A stretch of DNA of 64,000 nt from DASUBN01 sp050261675 (GCA_050261675.1 JBLNDO010000024.1:21710-85709), one strand, 5' to 3'; shown: positions 31,715 through 41,471, counted from the stretch's first letter. Notes: generated from the letters alone by a model not told the origin. Numbers and translations are program-made.

Positions 31715-32457
31715 AACCCCCATTCCTTCGGCGTGAACAGCAGCGTCATCGTCTGGCGCGCCAAACCCATTCCCTGGTTGAAGTCATGGCCGCCCGGCAG
31801 CCAGGCGTCCTGATCGAAGCTGCCGTGCGCATATAAACCGATGTTGCTGGCGTTCAGGCTGTAACCGGTGGTGCTGGAACGGTAGATGAGGTGGGTGTAC
31901 CTCAGCCCGAAATGATCCACTTCGTATTCGACGAACCAGCCGTGGGCGGGTTTAAGCATGACGCTTTGGAAGGAGTAGACGCCGCTGTAGGAATTCACCA
32001 TGTTGTAGGCGCGCCAGGTGCCTCCGGCGCCCACGCGCCCTCCCTCCCAGGCGTATTCCAGCCCTAGGTCACCGGTGGCGCTCCCGGATCCATAGTTGCC
32101 GATGGAGTTTTGGGGATTGTCGACGATGACGTCCCAAAGCACATCGGCGCAGGTGGGAATCTGGCAAACATAGGCGCCGCCGACGGCCGCCTTCAGGCTC
32201 AGGCCCGTGCTGCCCAACGCCTGGCGGTAATAACCCTGCACGAAAAAGGTGTTGCCGGCGTAAAGACTCACGTTGGTCGGCGTGAGGCTGGGCTGGCCCG
32301 TGATGCCGGAGACGATCAGGTTCCCGCCGCCGAAGGTGATTCCGGTCTCGTAGCCGAACTCGGGTTTCCAGCCGGGGCCGTCGGCATCCGCCACGGCCTG
32401 CAAAGGCGCAAGGCCGATGCCGGCGAGAACGAAACAAACAGGCCATCCCTTGGTCAT
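31711..32457 (-). CDS. Putative outer-membrane beta-barrel protein
   Basis: The 248-residue product has a signal peptide (WPVCFVLAGIGLAPLQAVA) and a body of glycine- and aromatic-rich strands (YETGITFGGGNLIVSG, GLEYAWEGGRVGAGGTWRAY) ending LLFTPKEWGF. One cysteine pair (CQIPTC) may form a surface disulfide. No family recognised. ATG at 32457 is chosen over 32481 because GGGG lies six bases upstream and the signal peptide starts there. Confidence 0.6.
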   Translation of the reverse strand: MTKGWPVCFVLAGIGLAPLQAVADADGPGWKPEFGYETGITFGGGNLIVSGITGQPSLTPTNVSLYAGNTFFVQGYYRQALGSTGLSLKAAVGGAYVCQIPTCADVLWDVIVDNPQNSIGNYGSGSATGDLGLEYAWEGGRVGAGGTWRAYNMVNSYSGVYSFQSVMLKPAHGWFVEYEVDHFGLRYTHLIYRSSTTGYSLNASNIGLYAHGSFDQDAWLPGGHDFNQGMGLARQTMTLLFTPKEWGF

Positions 32458-32549
32458 GGCGATCCCCTTCTTGGTGTGCATTCATGGTACCGCGGCGGCC
32501 AACCCGCCGCCTAACTCCCCGCCGGGCCTGGGTTTAACGCCGCAAAAAG

Positions 32550-32579
32550 AAGGCCCCGCTGCTCGCGCAGCGGGGCCTT
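32550..32579 (-). terminator. Intrinsic terminator of the DUF885 gene
   Basis: A perfect 13-bp stem (32550-32562 with 32567-32579) with TCGC loop begins 17 nt after the minus-strand stop at 32597 and is followed on that strand by TTCTTTTTG... (minus-strand reading), a good rho-independent terminator. Confidence 0.8.
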
Positions 32580-32596
32580 TCCATCTCAACCCAAGC

Positions 32597-34351
32597 TTAC
32601 TTCTGGCTCGGGATGAATTCTTCTTTGACCGCCTGGCGCATCAGATCCGGCGGCAGGAGACCCTGGCTCAGGATGAAGTCGTTGAACTTCTGCCGGTCGA
32701 ACTTCGTCCCCAAGGCCACCTGCGCCTCGCCGCGCATGGTGAGGAAGTTGTGGTAGCCGTAGTAGTAGCTCGTGGCCTGGCCCGGCATCTGGAAAGCGAA
32801 GCGGTTCGCCTCCTCCGTGGCGAAGGCCGGCGAGGCCACCAGTTCCCGCTCCAGGAACTCCTTGGCCTGGTCCGGGGTCATCATCCCCAGGTTGACCATG
32901 GGGTCCAGGAAGGCGCGGGCGGCGCGCAGCAGCCGGTCGCGCAGCGCGATCATCTGCCCTTCCAGGGGCTCGTAGGGCTGCATCTCCGCCTCCGAATACA
33001 AGGCCCAGCCTTCCACATTGGCGCTGTTGAAGGCGAACACGGCACGGGCGATGGAGGTGCCGTTTTCGATCATGCTGGCGAACTGCAGCTCATGACCGGG
33101 GCGTCCCTCGTGGGAGGTGAGCGTCCAGGCGGCGGCGTCGAAGGTATCGTCGTCCATGCCGCCCGGCTGGCCGACGTTGTTCGGCAGCACGAAGGAACCG
33201 TACTGGCCGGTGTTGCCGATAAGCCGCGGGGAATCCATGTGCGGCGCCGGTTCCTGGGCGGTCTCGGCGGCGGAGCCCATGCGGATCACCATGTCGCGCT
33301 GCGGCAGGGTGACGATGTGCTCCTTCCGGATGATCACCTCGATCTGCTTCAGCCGCTCCTTATAGAAGGGCAGGATGTCCTTGTTGTTGAGCTGCTTCTT
33401 CTTGAGCTCGCGGATCACGTCGCGGTAATCCGTGCTCTTCATGTGGTCCTGCTTCGCGACCAGGATCGCCATGCCTTCCAGCTGGTGCTGGATCTCGGAG
33501 AAGGAGAACAAGGCTTCCTGAATGAGCGCACGGGGGTCCTCATCCACGCCGAGGTCATGCAGGTTGTTGGCATAGAGCTCCTCGGGGAACTTGTTGTCGG
33601 CGCGGGCATGGGCCATGACGTCGGTCTTCACCCAGGCCACGTAGTCGTTGAGTTGCCCTTCGAGCTTGGCCCAGGGCTCCTGCCAGCCCTGCACCTTGCT
33701 CGCGGTGAGCAGCTGCTTGATGCCCGGGATGTACTGCTGGGCGTCCTTCAGGTCCTGCTCCACCTGGCCCTTGTAGGGGCCGAGAAGCCCGGGGCGCTTC
33801 AGGTCGTTCTCGAACAGGGTCTTGGCCTGCTCGGTGATGGCCGGCCGGCCTGGCACCATGCCCGCGTAAGCTTCGAGACGCTTCACCACCGCTTGCTGGC
33901 GTTCCGCCGGTACCTGCGGGTCGATGAGCGAGCGCACGCCGAAGAATACCGTCTGGGGCACGTTGTTGTAGTTCAACAGGTACTTGGTTTGCAGCTCGTT
34001 GTCGTGCTTCACGTTGTTCGCTTCGGTGAGGAGGATTTGCAAGTCCTGCTTCACGTGCGGGTCCGTGGCGGCCGCGAGCTTGGCATTCAGTTCCACGATG
34101 TCCTGGTCGATGGCGGCGTTGAGCCGCTGCACGATGTCGGGCGTGAGATTGGTGGCCTGCTCGTCCAGGCCGTCCACGCCGATCTGGCCCGCCTGCTCGG
34201 GGGCAAAGTCGGCAAAGGTCTTGAGCAGGATCTGGGAATCCTGGTTGCTCTCGGCCACCCAGGCCGGTGCTTGCGGCGGCGCCGCGTTGACGGTCAGGGC
34301 GGCGCCGGCGAGGCCTAAGGCCAGCCCCAGCGTCAGGGATTTGGATTTCAT
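32597..34351 (-). CDS. DUF885 family secreted metallopeptidase-like protein
   Basis: The 584-residue product has a signal peptide (LTLGLALGLAGAALTVNAAP) and a largely helical body. The DUF885 signature SHEGRPGHELQ (HExxPGH) and the downstream NSANVEGWALYSEAEM supply a likely zinc site with two His and a Glu. Proteins of this family are treated as periplasmic metallopeptidases, but substrate is unknown. ATG at 34351 opens the signal peptide; the frame extends to 34441. It has its own well-formed promoter and terminator, so it is monocistronic. Confidence 0.85.
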   Translation of the reverse strand: MKSKSLTLGLALGLAGAALTVNAAPPQAPAWVAESNQDSQILLKTFADFAPEQAGQIGVDGLDEQATNLTPDIVQRLNAAIDQDIVELNAKLAAATDPHVKQDLQILLTEANNVKHDNELQTKYLLNYNNVPQTVFFGVRSLIDPQVPAERQQAVVKRLEAYAGMVPGRPAITEQAKTLFENDLKRPGLLGPYKGQVEQDLKDAQQYIPGIKQLLTASKVQGWQEPWAKLEGQLNDYVAWVKTDVMAHARADNKFPEELYANNLHDLGVDEDPRALIQEALFSFSEIQHQLEGMAILVAKQDHMKSTDYRDVIRELKKKQLNNKDILPFYKERLKQIEVIIRKEHIVTLPQRDMVIRMGSAAETAQEPAPHMDSPRLIGNTGQYGSFVLPNNVGQPGGMDDDTFDAAAWTLTSHEGRPGHELQFASMIENGTSIARAVFAFNSANVEGWALYSEAEMQPYEPLEGQMIALRDRLLRAARAFLDPMVNLGMMTPDQAKEFLERELVASPAFATEEANRFAFQMPGQATSYYYGYHNFLTMRGEAQVALGTKFDRQKFNDFILSQGLLPPDLMRQAVKEEFIPSQK

Positions 34352-34461
34352 CTTGGCGTTTCCTCTGTTTGGTCTTGAAAGGTGCCCCTTGGGAGGCGGG
34401 ATTCCTTGGGGCAGAGACAGTGGCCTTGGTCCAACGATCACCTACCCCTAGGTGTTATACA

Positions 34462-34490
34462 TATATATAACAGTGATACTCTAATGACAA
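34462..34490 (-). promoter_or_regulatory. Sigma-70 promoter of the DUF885 gene
   Basis: On the minus strand TTGTCA (34490-34485) is separated by 17 bp from TATATA (34467-34462). Five of six and four of six bases match consensus. It predicts a 5' untranslated leader of about 105 nt. This is among the most AT-rich stretches in the window. Confidence 0.65.
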
Positions 34491-34542
34491 GGGGTCAGCC
34501 TGCTGATTTTTCAGCTAGATAAAATCTTTACGATACAGTGAG

Positions 34543-36279
34543 TTAGATGCTAGTCGATGTAAGAGTCAGGGCACGGGCCTTATCCCGCAGCGCCTCCGGC
34601 GGGAGCCGGCCTTCCGCCACCGCCGTCACCAGGGCTTCGTTGTCCCGGGCGCGCAGGATGCGCCAGGCGGCCCCCACTTCTCTCGCCACCAGCGTGATCA
34701 GCTTCTTCTCGTCCGCCGCGTAATGCTCGCCCGGGCGGTTACGGCAGACGATGGCGCCGCGCAGGCGCCCGAGCACCAGCATGGGGAACACGCCGCCATC
34801 ACCGCCCAGGTCGCTCGCCACAGTCTCCAGGTCCACCGCCTTGCGATCGGCCCTAAGCGCCACACAGGCACCGTCATCATTGTTGAGCCGTTCCGGGAAC
34901 CTGCCCTCGCCCAGTTGGCGCACCCGGTGGTAGCCACCCGCCTCGACGGAATAGATGGCGAGGCCGGGAGTGCCCACGTGCCGGTAGATCTCGCCGGCGG
35001 CCGCGTCCAGAAGCGCCGCCGGATCCTCCATGTGTCCCACACGGCGGGCGAAGGTGCGCAGGGCCTTGTCCGCCAGGTAGCGGGCTCGGAAGAACACCTG
35101 CTCCACGAAACGGTTCAGGTAATCCCGCACCCGGCCGAGCGTGATGCCGAGGGACAAGGGCACCAGCACCTGCACGGCGAGGCTCGCTCCCGGCGCCAAG
35201 GCGGCGCGCAGCACCAGGCTGTTGACGGCGGCCACCACACCCACCACCAAGGTGGTCATGGCGCCGTAGACCAGGGCCTGGTCGATGACCACGGCCACGT
35301 TCACTACTCTCAGGCGCAGCACCGCGTAGAGGAATCCCAATAGGGCCAGGATCATCAACAGCGTGCTCAGGGCGCCCGACGCCTGGCCTAGCACCGGCGT
35401 GTTCTGCAGCAGGATGCCCGCGAACCAGAGGATGCCGCTCGTCAGCATCCAACGCAGGCGCTGGTGCTCCGCCGCCGCGGACCGGCGATAGCCCACGTAA
35501 AGCATGACGATAGGCACGAGATAACTCGCCGTAAGCACCAGGCCATAATTGGTGTTGTTGAGGGCGACCGAGTCGAAGAACACCACGCCCACGCCTGTCG
35601 GTCCGCCGAAAGCATAGCCAGCGCCCAGCGCCAAGATCAGACCGAAACCTACGCGGAAACAGAGGAGTTGTCTTTTGCTGAGTGCGCTTCCAACCCGCGC
35701 CTCCGCCATGATGTAGAAACCCACGCGCGCGGTGAGGTAACACGAGGTCGAGAGGCACAAAATCGCGAATCCCCACCAGTCGTCTAGCGGGATGGCCCCG
35801 AGCTGCGCGCTCAACACGTAAGTCACCGCCCAGAGGCCCATGCCAAACGCGGCCCGGTCGTGGCCGCGCCAGATGAGCAGTAGCGCGATCGCGGCCATGA
35901 GCACCCCGCCGATGGACCATGGCAGGGCGTACCACAAGAGCCCCGGCATGCCGCTGTGATCGTTCACGGTGACCTGGACGGTGCGGGTCTGGCCGTCCCG
36001 CTGACCCACCACGTCGATGACCTGACCCAGGGGTCGGGTCGGCAGGGTCCAGATCAAGCGGGTCGCGAGGCTCTGCTGCCGCAAATCGATGAGGTCGCCT
36101 TCCTGCACCCCGGCCGGCAGCGGAATGCCGGGTAAAGCATGGGCCACGGCCACATGGCTGTCCTGGAACTGCACGTTCACGTCCACGTCGCGGGGATGGA
36201 AACGGGTCCAGACCCCGGCGCAGACCAGGGCGACGATGCACAGCGAGAGCAGCGCGGCAAGCAACGGGCGGTGGCTCAT
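34543..36279 (-). CDS. Membrane sensor-like protein: PDZ-like, 7TM and GAF-type regions, no kinase
   Basis: The 578-residue product has an N-terminal helix, a periplasmic segment (about 35-105, with IPLPAGVQEGDLIDLRQQ, PDZ-like), about seven or eight membrane helices (105-360), and a cytoplasmic GAF-like domain (about 385-550; LDAAAGEIYRHVGTPGLAIYSVEAGGYHRVRQ shape, RGAIVCRNR). The layout resembles ComP-type 7TM histidine kinases, but DHp and ATPase domains are missing and the protein ends in a short tail. It may pass signals through a partner. GGAGAA precedes ATG at 36279. Confidence 0.6.
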   Translation of the reverse strand: MSHRPLLAALLSLCIVALVCAGVWTRFHPRDVDVNVQFQDSHVAVAHALPGIPLPAGVQEGDLIDLRQQSLATRLIWTLPTRPLGQVIDVVGQRDGQTRTVQVTVNDHSGMPGLLWYALPWSIGGVLMAAIALLLIWRGHDRAAFGMGLWAVTYVLSAQLGAIPLDDWWGFAILCLSTSCYLTARVGFYIMAEARVGSALSKRQLLCFRVGFGLILALGAGYAFGGPTGVGVVFFDSVALNNTNYGLVLTASYLVPIVMLYVGYRRSAAAEHQRLRWMLTSGILWFAGILLQNTPVLGQASGALSTLLMILALLGFLYAVLRLRVVNVAVVIDQALVYGAMTTLVVGVVAAVNSLVLRAALAPGASLAVQVLVPLSLGITLGRVRDYLNRFVEQVFFRARYLADKALRTFARRVGHMEDPAALLDAAAGEIYRHVGTPGLAIYSVEAGGYHRVRQLGEGRFPERLNNDDGACVALRADRKAVDLETVASDLGGDGGVFPMLVLGRLRGAIVCRNRPGEHYAADEKKLITLVAREVGAAWRILRARDNEALVTAVAEGRLPPEALRDKARALTLTSTSI

Positions 36280-36347
36280 GGGAGTTCTCCACGGGCTAGC
36301 GCCAGCAGGATAGCCCATCCCCGCCGGGACTCAATCCAAGGCGGCAC

Positions 36348-37931
36348 TCACGGCCGGCAGGCGGGGTCGGTGATGCTCGGGAGGAAGCGCGGCGGGCGCC
36401 GCGCGTGGCTCGCCTGCTCGTAGGCATAGGCGATGCCGATCAGCGTCGGCTCGCTCCACTTGGCCCCGAAGAAGCTCATGCCCACGGGCAGGCAGTGCAC
36501 GAAGCCCGCCGGCACGGTCACATCCGGATAGCCCGCCACCGCCGCCGGTGAGGAGCTGCCGCCGGCCGTGTGGTCGCCCGTGATCATGTCCGTCATCCAG
36601 GCGGGGCCGCCGGTAGGCGCCAGGAGGGCGTCCAGCTTGTCCTTGGCGAGCGTCGCGTCGATGCCTTCAGGGCCGGCGAGGCGCTTGGACTTCTCCAGCG
36701 AATCCAGGTAAGCCTTGTCCGTGAGCGGGCCCTTGGATTCGGCCTGCTCGAAGAAGTCCTGACCGAACCAGGGCATCTCCTCCGCGGCATGGGTCTTATC
36801 GAAAGCAATCACGTCCGCGAGGTCGTGCACCGCGAGGCCCGAGCGGCCCGCGAGATAGGCGTTGAGATCGTGCTTCAGCTCGTAGACCAGCACGTTGGTC
36901 TCGTCGTCACCGTAGTCGTTCATGTGAGGCAGATCCACTGGATCCACGATGACCGCGCCCTGGGCTTTGAGCACAGCGATAGTCTGGTCCAGGAGCGCGT
37001 CCACGTTGGGGTCGAAGCCTGCCAACTTGCGCACCACGCCGATGCGCTTGCCCTTGAGCGCGCCCGGGTCCAGGAACTTGCGGTAGTCGGTGGCGTGCTG
37101 GTCCGCCTCGACGGTGGCCGGATCCTGGGGGTCGCTGCCGGCCAGCACCGTGAGGAGCAGCGCCGCGTCGGCGACGCTCCCGGCGATGGGCCCGGCGGTG
37201 TCCTGGCTGTGCGCGATGGGGACGATACCGCTGCGGCTCACGAGGCCGAGCGTGGGCTTGATGCCCACCAGGCCGTTGGTGGACGAGGGGCAGACGATGG
37301 AACCGTCGGTCTCGCTGCCCACGGCCACGAGGGTGTAGCCCGCGGCCACCGCCGCGGCGGAGCCGGAACTGGAGCCGCAGGCGTTGCGGTCCAGGGCGTA
37401 GGGATTGCGCGTCAAGCCGCCCCGCCCGCTCCAGCCGCTCACCGAGTGGTTGGAACGGATGTTGGCCCATTCGCTCAAGTTGGTCTTGCCCAGGATCACC
37501 GCGCCCGCTGCGCGCAGCCGTGCCGCCACGGCGGAATCCCGCGGCGCGGGCGCCCCCGTCATGGCGAGGGAGCCCGCGGTAGTCAGCATGCGGTCGCCGG
37601 TGTCGATGTTGTCCTTGAGGAGCACGGGGATCCCGTAGAGCAGCCCCTTCTGGCCGCCCTTCTCCAAGGATGCGGCGATGGCTAGCGCGTCCGGATTGGT
37701 CTCGATCACTGCGTGTATCTTCGGCCCGCCGGTGTCGAGGCCCGCGATGCGGTCCAGTGCCGCCCGGGTGAGCCGCGTGGGGGTGGTGGCGCCGGAGCGA
37801 AGCGCTTGCTCCGCCTCGGCGAGGGAGGCCGGACCGCCCGGCGCCGTGGCGGGCTGGCTGGCGCAGCCGAATGCCGCCAGGAACAGGCCGGAAGAAAGCA
37901 CGGCGCGCGCCGCTCGCGGGATGAGTTCCAT
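36348..37931 (-). CDS. Amidase-signature family lipoprotein
   Basis: The 527-residue protein has a signal peptide with lipobox (FLAAFGC, Cys about 23), so it is membrane anchored in the envelope. The amidase catalytic triad is visible: Lys in GIPVLLKDNIDTGDR, cis-Ser in CGSSSGSAAAVAAG and Ser in VGSETDGSIVCPSS. Family members hydrolyse amides or peptide-like bonds; substrate unknown. The gene follows a TonB receptor at 57 nt with a hairpin between, suggesting uptake and cleavage of one compound. GGAGG precedes ATG at 37931. Confidence 0.87.
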   Translation of the reverse strand: MELIPRAARAVLSSGLFLAAFGCASQPATAPGGPASLAEAEQALRSGATTPTRLTRAALDRIAGLDTGGPKIHAVIETNPDALAIAASLEKGGQKGLLYGIPVLLKDNIDTGDRMLTTAGSLAMTGAPAPRDSAVAARLRAAGAVILGKTNLSEWANIRSNHSVSGWSGRGGLTRNPYALDRNACGSSSGSAAAVAAGYTLVAVGSETDGSIVCPSSTNGLVGIKPTLGLVSRSGIVPIAHSQDTAGPIAGSVADAALLLTVLAGSDPQDPATVEADQHATDYRKFLDPGALKGKRIGVVRKLAGFDPNVDALLDQTIAVLKAQGAVIVDPVDLPHMNDYGDDETNVLVYELKHDLNAYLAGRSGLAVHDLADVIAFDKTHAAEEMPWFGQDFFEQAESKGPLTDKAYLDSLEKSKRLAGPEGIDATLAKDKLDALLAPTGGPAWMTDMITGDHTAGGSSSPAAVAGYPDVTVPAGFVHCLPVGMSFFGAKWSEPTLIGIAYAYEQASHARRPPRFLPSITDPACRP

Positions 37932-37950
37932 GGGACCTCCAGGGGAAGAA

Positions 37951-37982
37951 GGGCGTCCCCGGCCGCCGGGCCGGGGACGCCC
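37951..37982 (-). terminator. Perfect 12-bp hairpin between receptor and amidase genes
   Basis: GGGCGTCCCCGG (37951-37962) pairs with CCGGGGACGCCC (37971-37982), nearly filling the 57-nt gap. No T-tract follows on the minus strand. It could reduce readthrough or stabilise the upstream message. Confidence 0.5.
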
Positions 37983-37988
37983 CGGCAA

Positions 37989-40820
37989 TCAGAACTTTGC
38001 CTTCAAACCCAGCGAGAAGAAACGCCCGACGATGCCTGCGGAATGGTAGGTCGGATTGTAGTTCACACCGGCATAGTCGATGGGGTCGAATGGCGCCTTG
38101 CGGTCGAACAGATTGAGGATCGCCCCGGTCATGGAGACCTTGTCGGTGAAGTCGTACTCGCCCGTGAGGTCCACGTAAGTGAACGACGGCACGCGGCAGT
38201 CCGCCGGCAGGTTGGCGCCGGTGGGCGTGGCGGTGGAGAAGCACAGGTCATTGGTGCCCGGGCCGGTCACGTCCGGCACGCTCATGAAGATGCCACTCAC
38301 GTAGTTGATAGTGGCGGTCACGTTGGCGGGCCCGAAGTCGAAGCTGTTCGCCCAGCTGATGCGGTCACGCGGGGTGCCGGCGCCGGACGACAGGATGTAC
38401 GGCCCTTGGGTGCCCACGTAGTTCACCAGCGGCCCACCCGCGCTCAGGGTCTCCTCGAAGCTCAGGATGCGGGTGAAATCCAGGTCGCTGGTCCAGTGCG
38501 TTGCCGCGAAGTCCTGCTTGTAGACGAGGCTCAAATCCACGCCGCTGGTCTTGAGTTCGTTCTCGTTCACGTAGGGCGCGGCGACGATGGTGGGGCGCGG
38601 CAAGAGCGTGGGATGCGCCGGGTCCGGCACGTCCTGGCTGATGGAGGACCCCGGCGGCAGGGACTGGCCCGCGAAGTAGGCGTTCAGCACGTCGAAGGGA
38701 CTGGATTGGGCGATGACGCCGGTCTTGATGATGTTGTAGTAATCGAAGGTGCCGCTCAGGGAATCGAACGGCTGGAAGATCAGTCCCAGGGTGTAGTTGC
38801 GGGCCCGCTCCGGCTGGATGTTCGGGTTGGCCGAGGTCAAGAGGCCTAAGGGATAAGGCTGCACGTAGGCGTCGTTGCCGTGGGCGGCGATGTAGCTCGC
38901 GGGAAGCGTGTAGGTGATGAAGCCCTCGGCGGCGCTGGAACCGTTCTCGGCGAAGCTCGGTGCGCGGAAGCCCTTGGAATAGGTGCCGCGGAAACCGAGC
39001 TCGGGAATGGGCGTCCATTTCACGCCGAACTTGGGCGAGAAGGCGCTGCCGAAGTCGGAGTAGTGGTCCTCCCGGCCGGCGAAGTCGAGCTCCAGGGATT
39101 CCAGCACCGGCGCGTCCAGTTCCACGAACACCGCGCTCACGGTGCGCGAGCCGATGGTGTGCGCGATGCCCAGGCCCTGGAATTCCAGGTTGGGGTTGAG
39201 GTCCGGGTCGTCCTGGGCTTCGTAGCGCCACTGGCCGCCGAGGGCGAGGCCCAGCGGGCCGCCGGACAGGGCCATCAAGTCCCGGTTGGCGGTGAAATCC
39301 AGCGCGTCCATGTCGGTGGTAGAGGTCTTGGCGATGGTCGGTGACAGAGCGTCGCGCACCGCTTGGGAATTGGACGCGGGGTTCACAAAGCTATAGGCGC
39401 CGGTGGCGATGTCCTGCAGTAGTTGTTGGTAGTTGATGAATCCCCGGTTGTTCACGTTCAGCCAGGTGTGGTTGAGGGTGAGCGCGGCGTCGTAACTCCA
39501 GTCGGCGCCCAGGTCGCCGTTCACTTCCCCCACCATCCGCATGTTGTGGTTCACATCGGTGAAACCACCGGGGATGTCGCCGAAGGCATAGTTGATGGCG
39601 GCGTATTTCCCGGACGAGGCGAAGGGATCGTTGGGGTTCAGCTTGCCGTTGAGCAGGGTCGGCGGCAGCACGATGGAGTCGGTGTTGTTGGGCGAGCTCA
39701 CCTGGATCTGGCTCGGGTTCGCCGTGGCCACGGTCCGGGTCTGGAAGAAGCTCGCGGTCAGGTTGACCGTGGTGGCGGAACTGATGTCCGCCGTCATGCG
39801 GCCCTCCAGGCCGTAGCGGTCCTCCTCCGGCAGAATCTCGTCGTTCAGGGAGACGAAGTTCTGTTCGCAGAAGGTGCCGGTTCCGGCCACCGTCACCTGC
39901 TTGGAATCGGCCGGGTTACAGGGGCGCAACGGCTGGTAGAGGCCGCTCACATTGCCGCTGGCGTCCGAGGGGGCCACGGCGCCGTAGCCGGAGCCGAAGA
40001 ACAGGCCGGGGTTGCCGGCATTGAAATCGAGCCCGCCGAGAGAAGAGGTGTCGGCGGTGTTATAGGGGAAGCCACGCTGGCTGTTGTGGATCGGGTCGTC
40101 CTTCTCGTACTCGAAATTGACCCAGGCGTTGTAATGGTCCTGGGCGGTGTCGCCGGTGCCGCCGAGGTAGCTGAACTGGGTGGTGGTCCCGCCGCCGTGC
40201 TGGGAGGTGCCGGCTCCGGCCTTTACCTGGGTGTCGTGGTAGTTCTTGACCAGGATGATGTTCACTACGCCGGCGATGGCGTCGGCGCCGTAGATGGAGG
40301 ACGCGCCGTCCTTCAGCACTTCGATGTGGTCCACGGCGTTGAGGGGAATGGTGTTGAGGTCGGTGAAGGAACGCTCGCCGTCGTCGGCGAGGGCGTAGGC
40401 CGCGGTGCGGTGCCCATCGATGAGGATCAGCGTGGAGTTCACCGTGAGGCCGCGCAAGGCCAGGCCGGTGGAACCCGCGGCGAATCCCAGCGTGAAGCCG
40501 AGCGGAATGGTGCCGCTGTTGTCGGCGGTGATTGACCGCAGCACGTCCGAGACCGTGGTGAGGCCGCTTTGCTGGATCTGGGTGGCGGTGATGATCTCCA
40601 CCGGTGCCGGGGTCTCGATGCTGGTGCGCGGTATGGCCGTGCCGGTGACCGTGATGCGGCCGAGTTGGGCCGTCTGGGGCGACGTCGCCGGTGTGGCGCT
40701 CGGTGCGGGTTGGGGCGGGGCCGCGGTGGCGGCGTTGGGAGCCGGGTCCGCCGCCGCGGCGGCGCCGGCTACAAACAGGAAAACTAGGGTCAGAGTTTTA
40801 TGCAGACGAATCGAGTTCAT
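37989..40820 (-). CDS. TonB-dependent receptor
   Basis: The 943-residue protein has a signal peptide (TLTLVFLFVAGAAAAA), a low-complexity Ala/Pro segment, a TonB-box-like ITVTGTAIPR, a plug domain (about 60-185; TVSDVLRSITADN, LIDGHRTA, VEVLKDGASSIYGADAIAGVVNI) and a long 22-strand barrel ending SLGLKAKF. It takes up a large substrate across the outer membrane using TonB energy. The barrel's size and NTTNADNSGT-rich plug resemble the peptide/sugar-type receptors of Xanthomonadales. Amidase gene downstream supports an amide or peptide ligand (inference). Confidence 0.92.
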   Translation of the reverse strand: MNSIRLHKTLTLVFLFVAGAAAAADPAPNAATAAPPQPAPSATPATSPQTAQLGRITVTGTAIPRTSIETPAPVEIITATQIQQSGLTTVSDVLRSITADNSGTIPLGFTLGFAAGSTGLALRGLTVNSTLILIDGHRTAAYALADDGERSFTDLNTIPLNAVDHIEVLKDGASSIYGADAIAGVVNIILVKNYHDTQVKAGAGTSQHGGGTTTQFSYLGGTGDTAQDHYNAWVNFEYEKDDPIHNSQRGFPYNTADTSSLGGLDFNAGNPGLFFGSGYGAVAPSDASGNVSGLYQPLRPCNPADSKQVTVAGTGTFCEQNFVSLNDEILPEEDRYGLEGRMTADISSATTVNLTASFFQTRTVATANPSQIQVSSPNNTDSIVLPPTLLNGKLNPNDPFASSGKYAAINYAFGDIPGGFTDVNHNMRMVGEVNGDLGADWSYDAALTLNHTWLNVNNRGFINYQQLLQDIATGAYSFVNPASNSQAVRDALSPTIAKTSTTDMDALDFTANRDLMALSGGPLGLALGGQWRYEAQDDPDLNPNLEFQGLGIAHTIGSRTVSAVFVELDAPVLESLELDFAGREDHYSDFGSAFSPKFGVKWTPIPELGFRGTYSKGFRAPSFAENGSSAAEGFITYTLPASYIAAHGNDAYVQPYPLGLLTSANPNIQPERARNYTLGLIFQPFDSLSGTFDYYNIIKTGVIAQSSPFDVLNAYFAGQSLPPGSSISQDVPDPAHPTLLPRPTIVAAPYVNENELKTSGVDLSLVYKQDFAATHWTSDLDFTRILSFEETLSAGGPLVNYVGTQGPYILSSGAGTPRDRISWANSFDFGPANVTATINYVSGIFMSVPDVTGPGTNDLCFSTATPTGANLPADCRVPSFTYVDLTGEYDFTDKVSMTGAILNLFDRKAPFDPIDYAGVNYNPTYHSAGIVGRFFSLGLKAKF

Positions 40821-41027
40821 CGTGCGTCTCCCGTTATTCGTGTTTTGGACGTCTTCACCTGTCGTGAATAAAAACCAGATAAGTATGGATGCTGTTCCCG
40901 GAAATGACAGGGCGGGATTCGAATATTCGCGGTGATTAAGTCAAATCAGGCCACTCGCGCATCTCCGGTTAAGGGAATCACCCGAAGCGCTCGTGTAGGC
41001 TGGCGACGCACACCACGGAGCACCGGC

Positions 41028-41462
41028 ATGGGCATCTGGTTCAAACCCTTCGGCGTAGACGAGCTCAACGCCTACCAGCAGGAGACGCTGGTGAGCCACT
41101 TGGGCATCCGCTACACCGAGGTGGGGGAGGATTTCATCTCCGCCAGCATGCCGGTGGACGGCCGCACCAAGCAGCCCGCCGGCATCCTGCACGGCGGAGC
41201 CTCGGTAGCGCTCGCCGAGACGCTCGGCAGCACCGGCGCGAACCTGGTGGTGGACCGGGAAAAGAAGCTCTGCGTGGGACTCGAGATCAACGCCAACCAC
41301 GTGCGCGCCATGAAGGACGGCACGGTCTACGGCACGGCGCGCCCGCTGCACTTGGGCGGCACCACCCAGGTGTGGGAAATCAAGATCAGCGACGAACAGG
41401 GACGCCTAGTGTGCGTCTCGCGCATCACGATGGCGGTCTTGGACCGCTCTTCGCTGCGCTAG
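41028..41462 (+). CDS. Hotdog-fold thioesterase (PaaI/MenI-like)
   Basis: The 144-residue protein has the hotdog signature QPAGILHGGASVALAETLGS, with the catalytic Glu in the central helix and the HGG turn, then VGLEINANHVRAMKDGTVYGTARPLHLGG. This matches the YbdB/YdiI (MenI) acyl-CoA thioesterase group that hydrolyses aryl-CoA such as 1,4-dihydroxy-2-naphthoyl-CoA; substrate is inference. ATG at 41028 is chosen for GGAG eight bases upstream and because the family begins here; the frame is open to 40932. Divergent from the TonB receptor. Confidence 0.88.
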   Translation: MGIWFKPFGVDELNAYQQETLVSHLGIRYTEVGEDFISASMPVDGRTKQPAGILHGGASVALAETLGSTGANLVVDREKKLCVGLEINANHVRAMKDGTVYGTARPLHLGGTTQVWEIKISDEQGRLVCVSRITMAVLDRSSLR

Positions 41463-41471
41463 GGCCGCGTT

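Noticed and set aside
34491..34542. GCTGAAAAATCAGC hairpin as terminator of the 7TM-GAF gene
   Set aside because: Only five base pairs and no T-tract on the minus strand.
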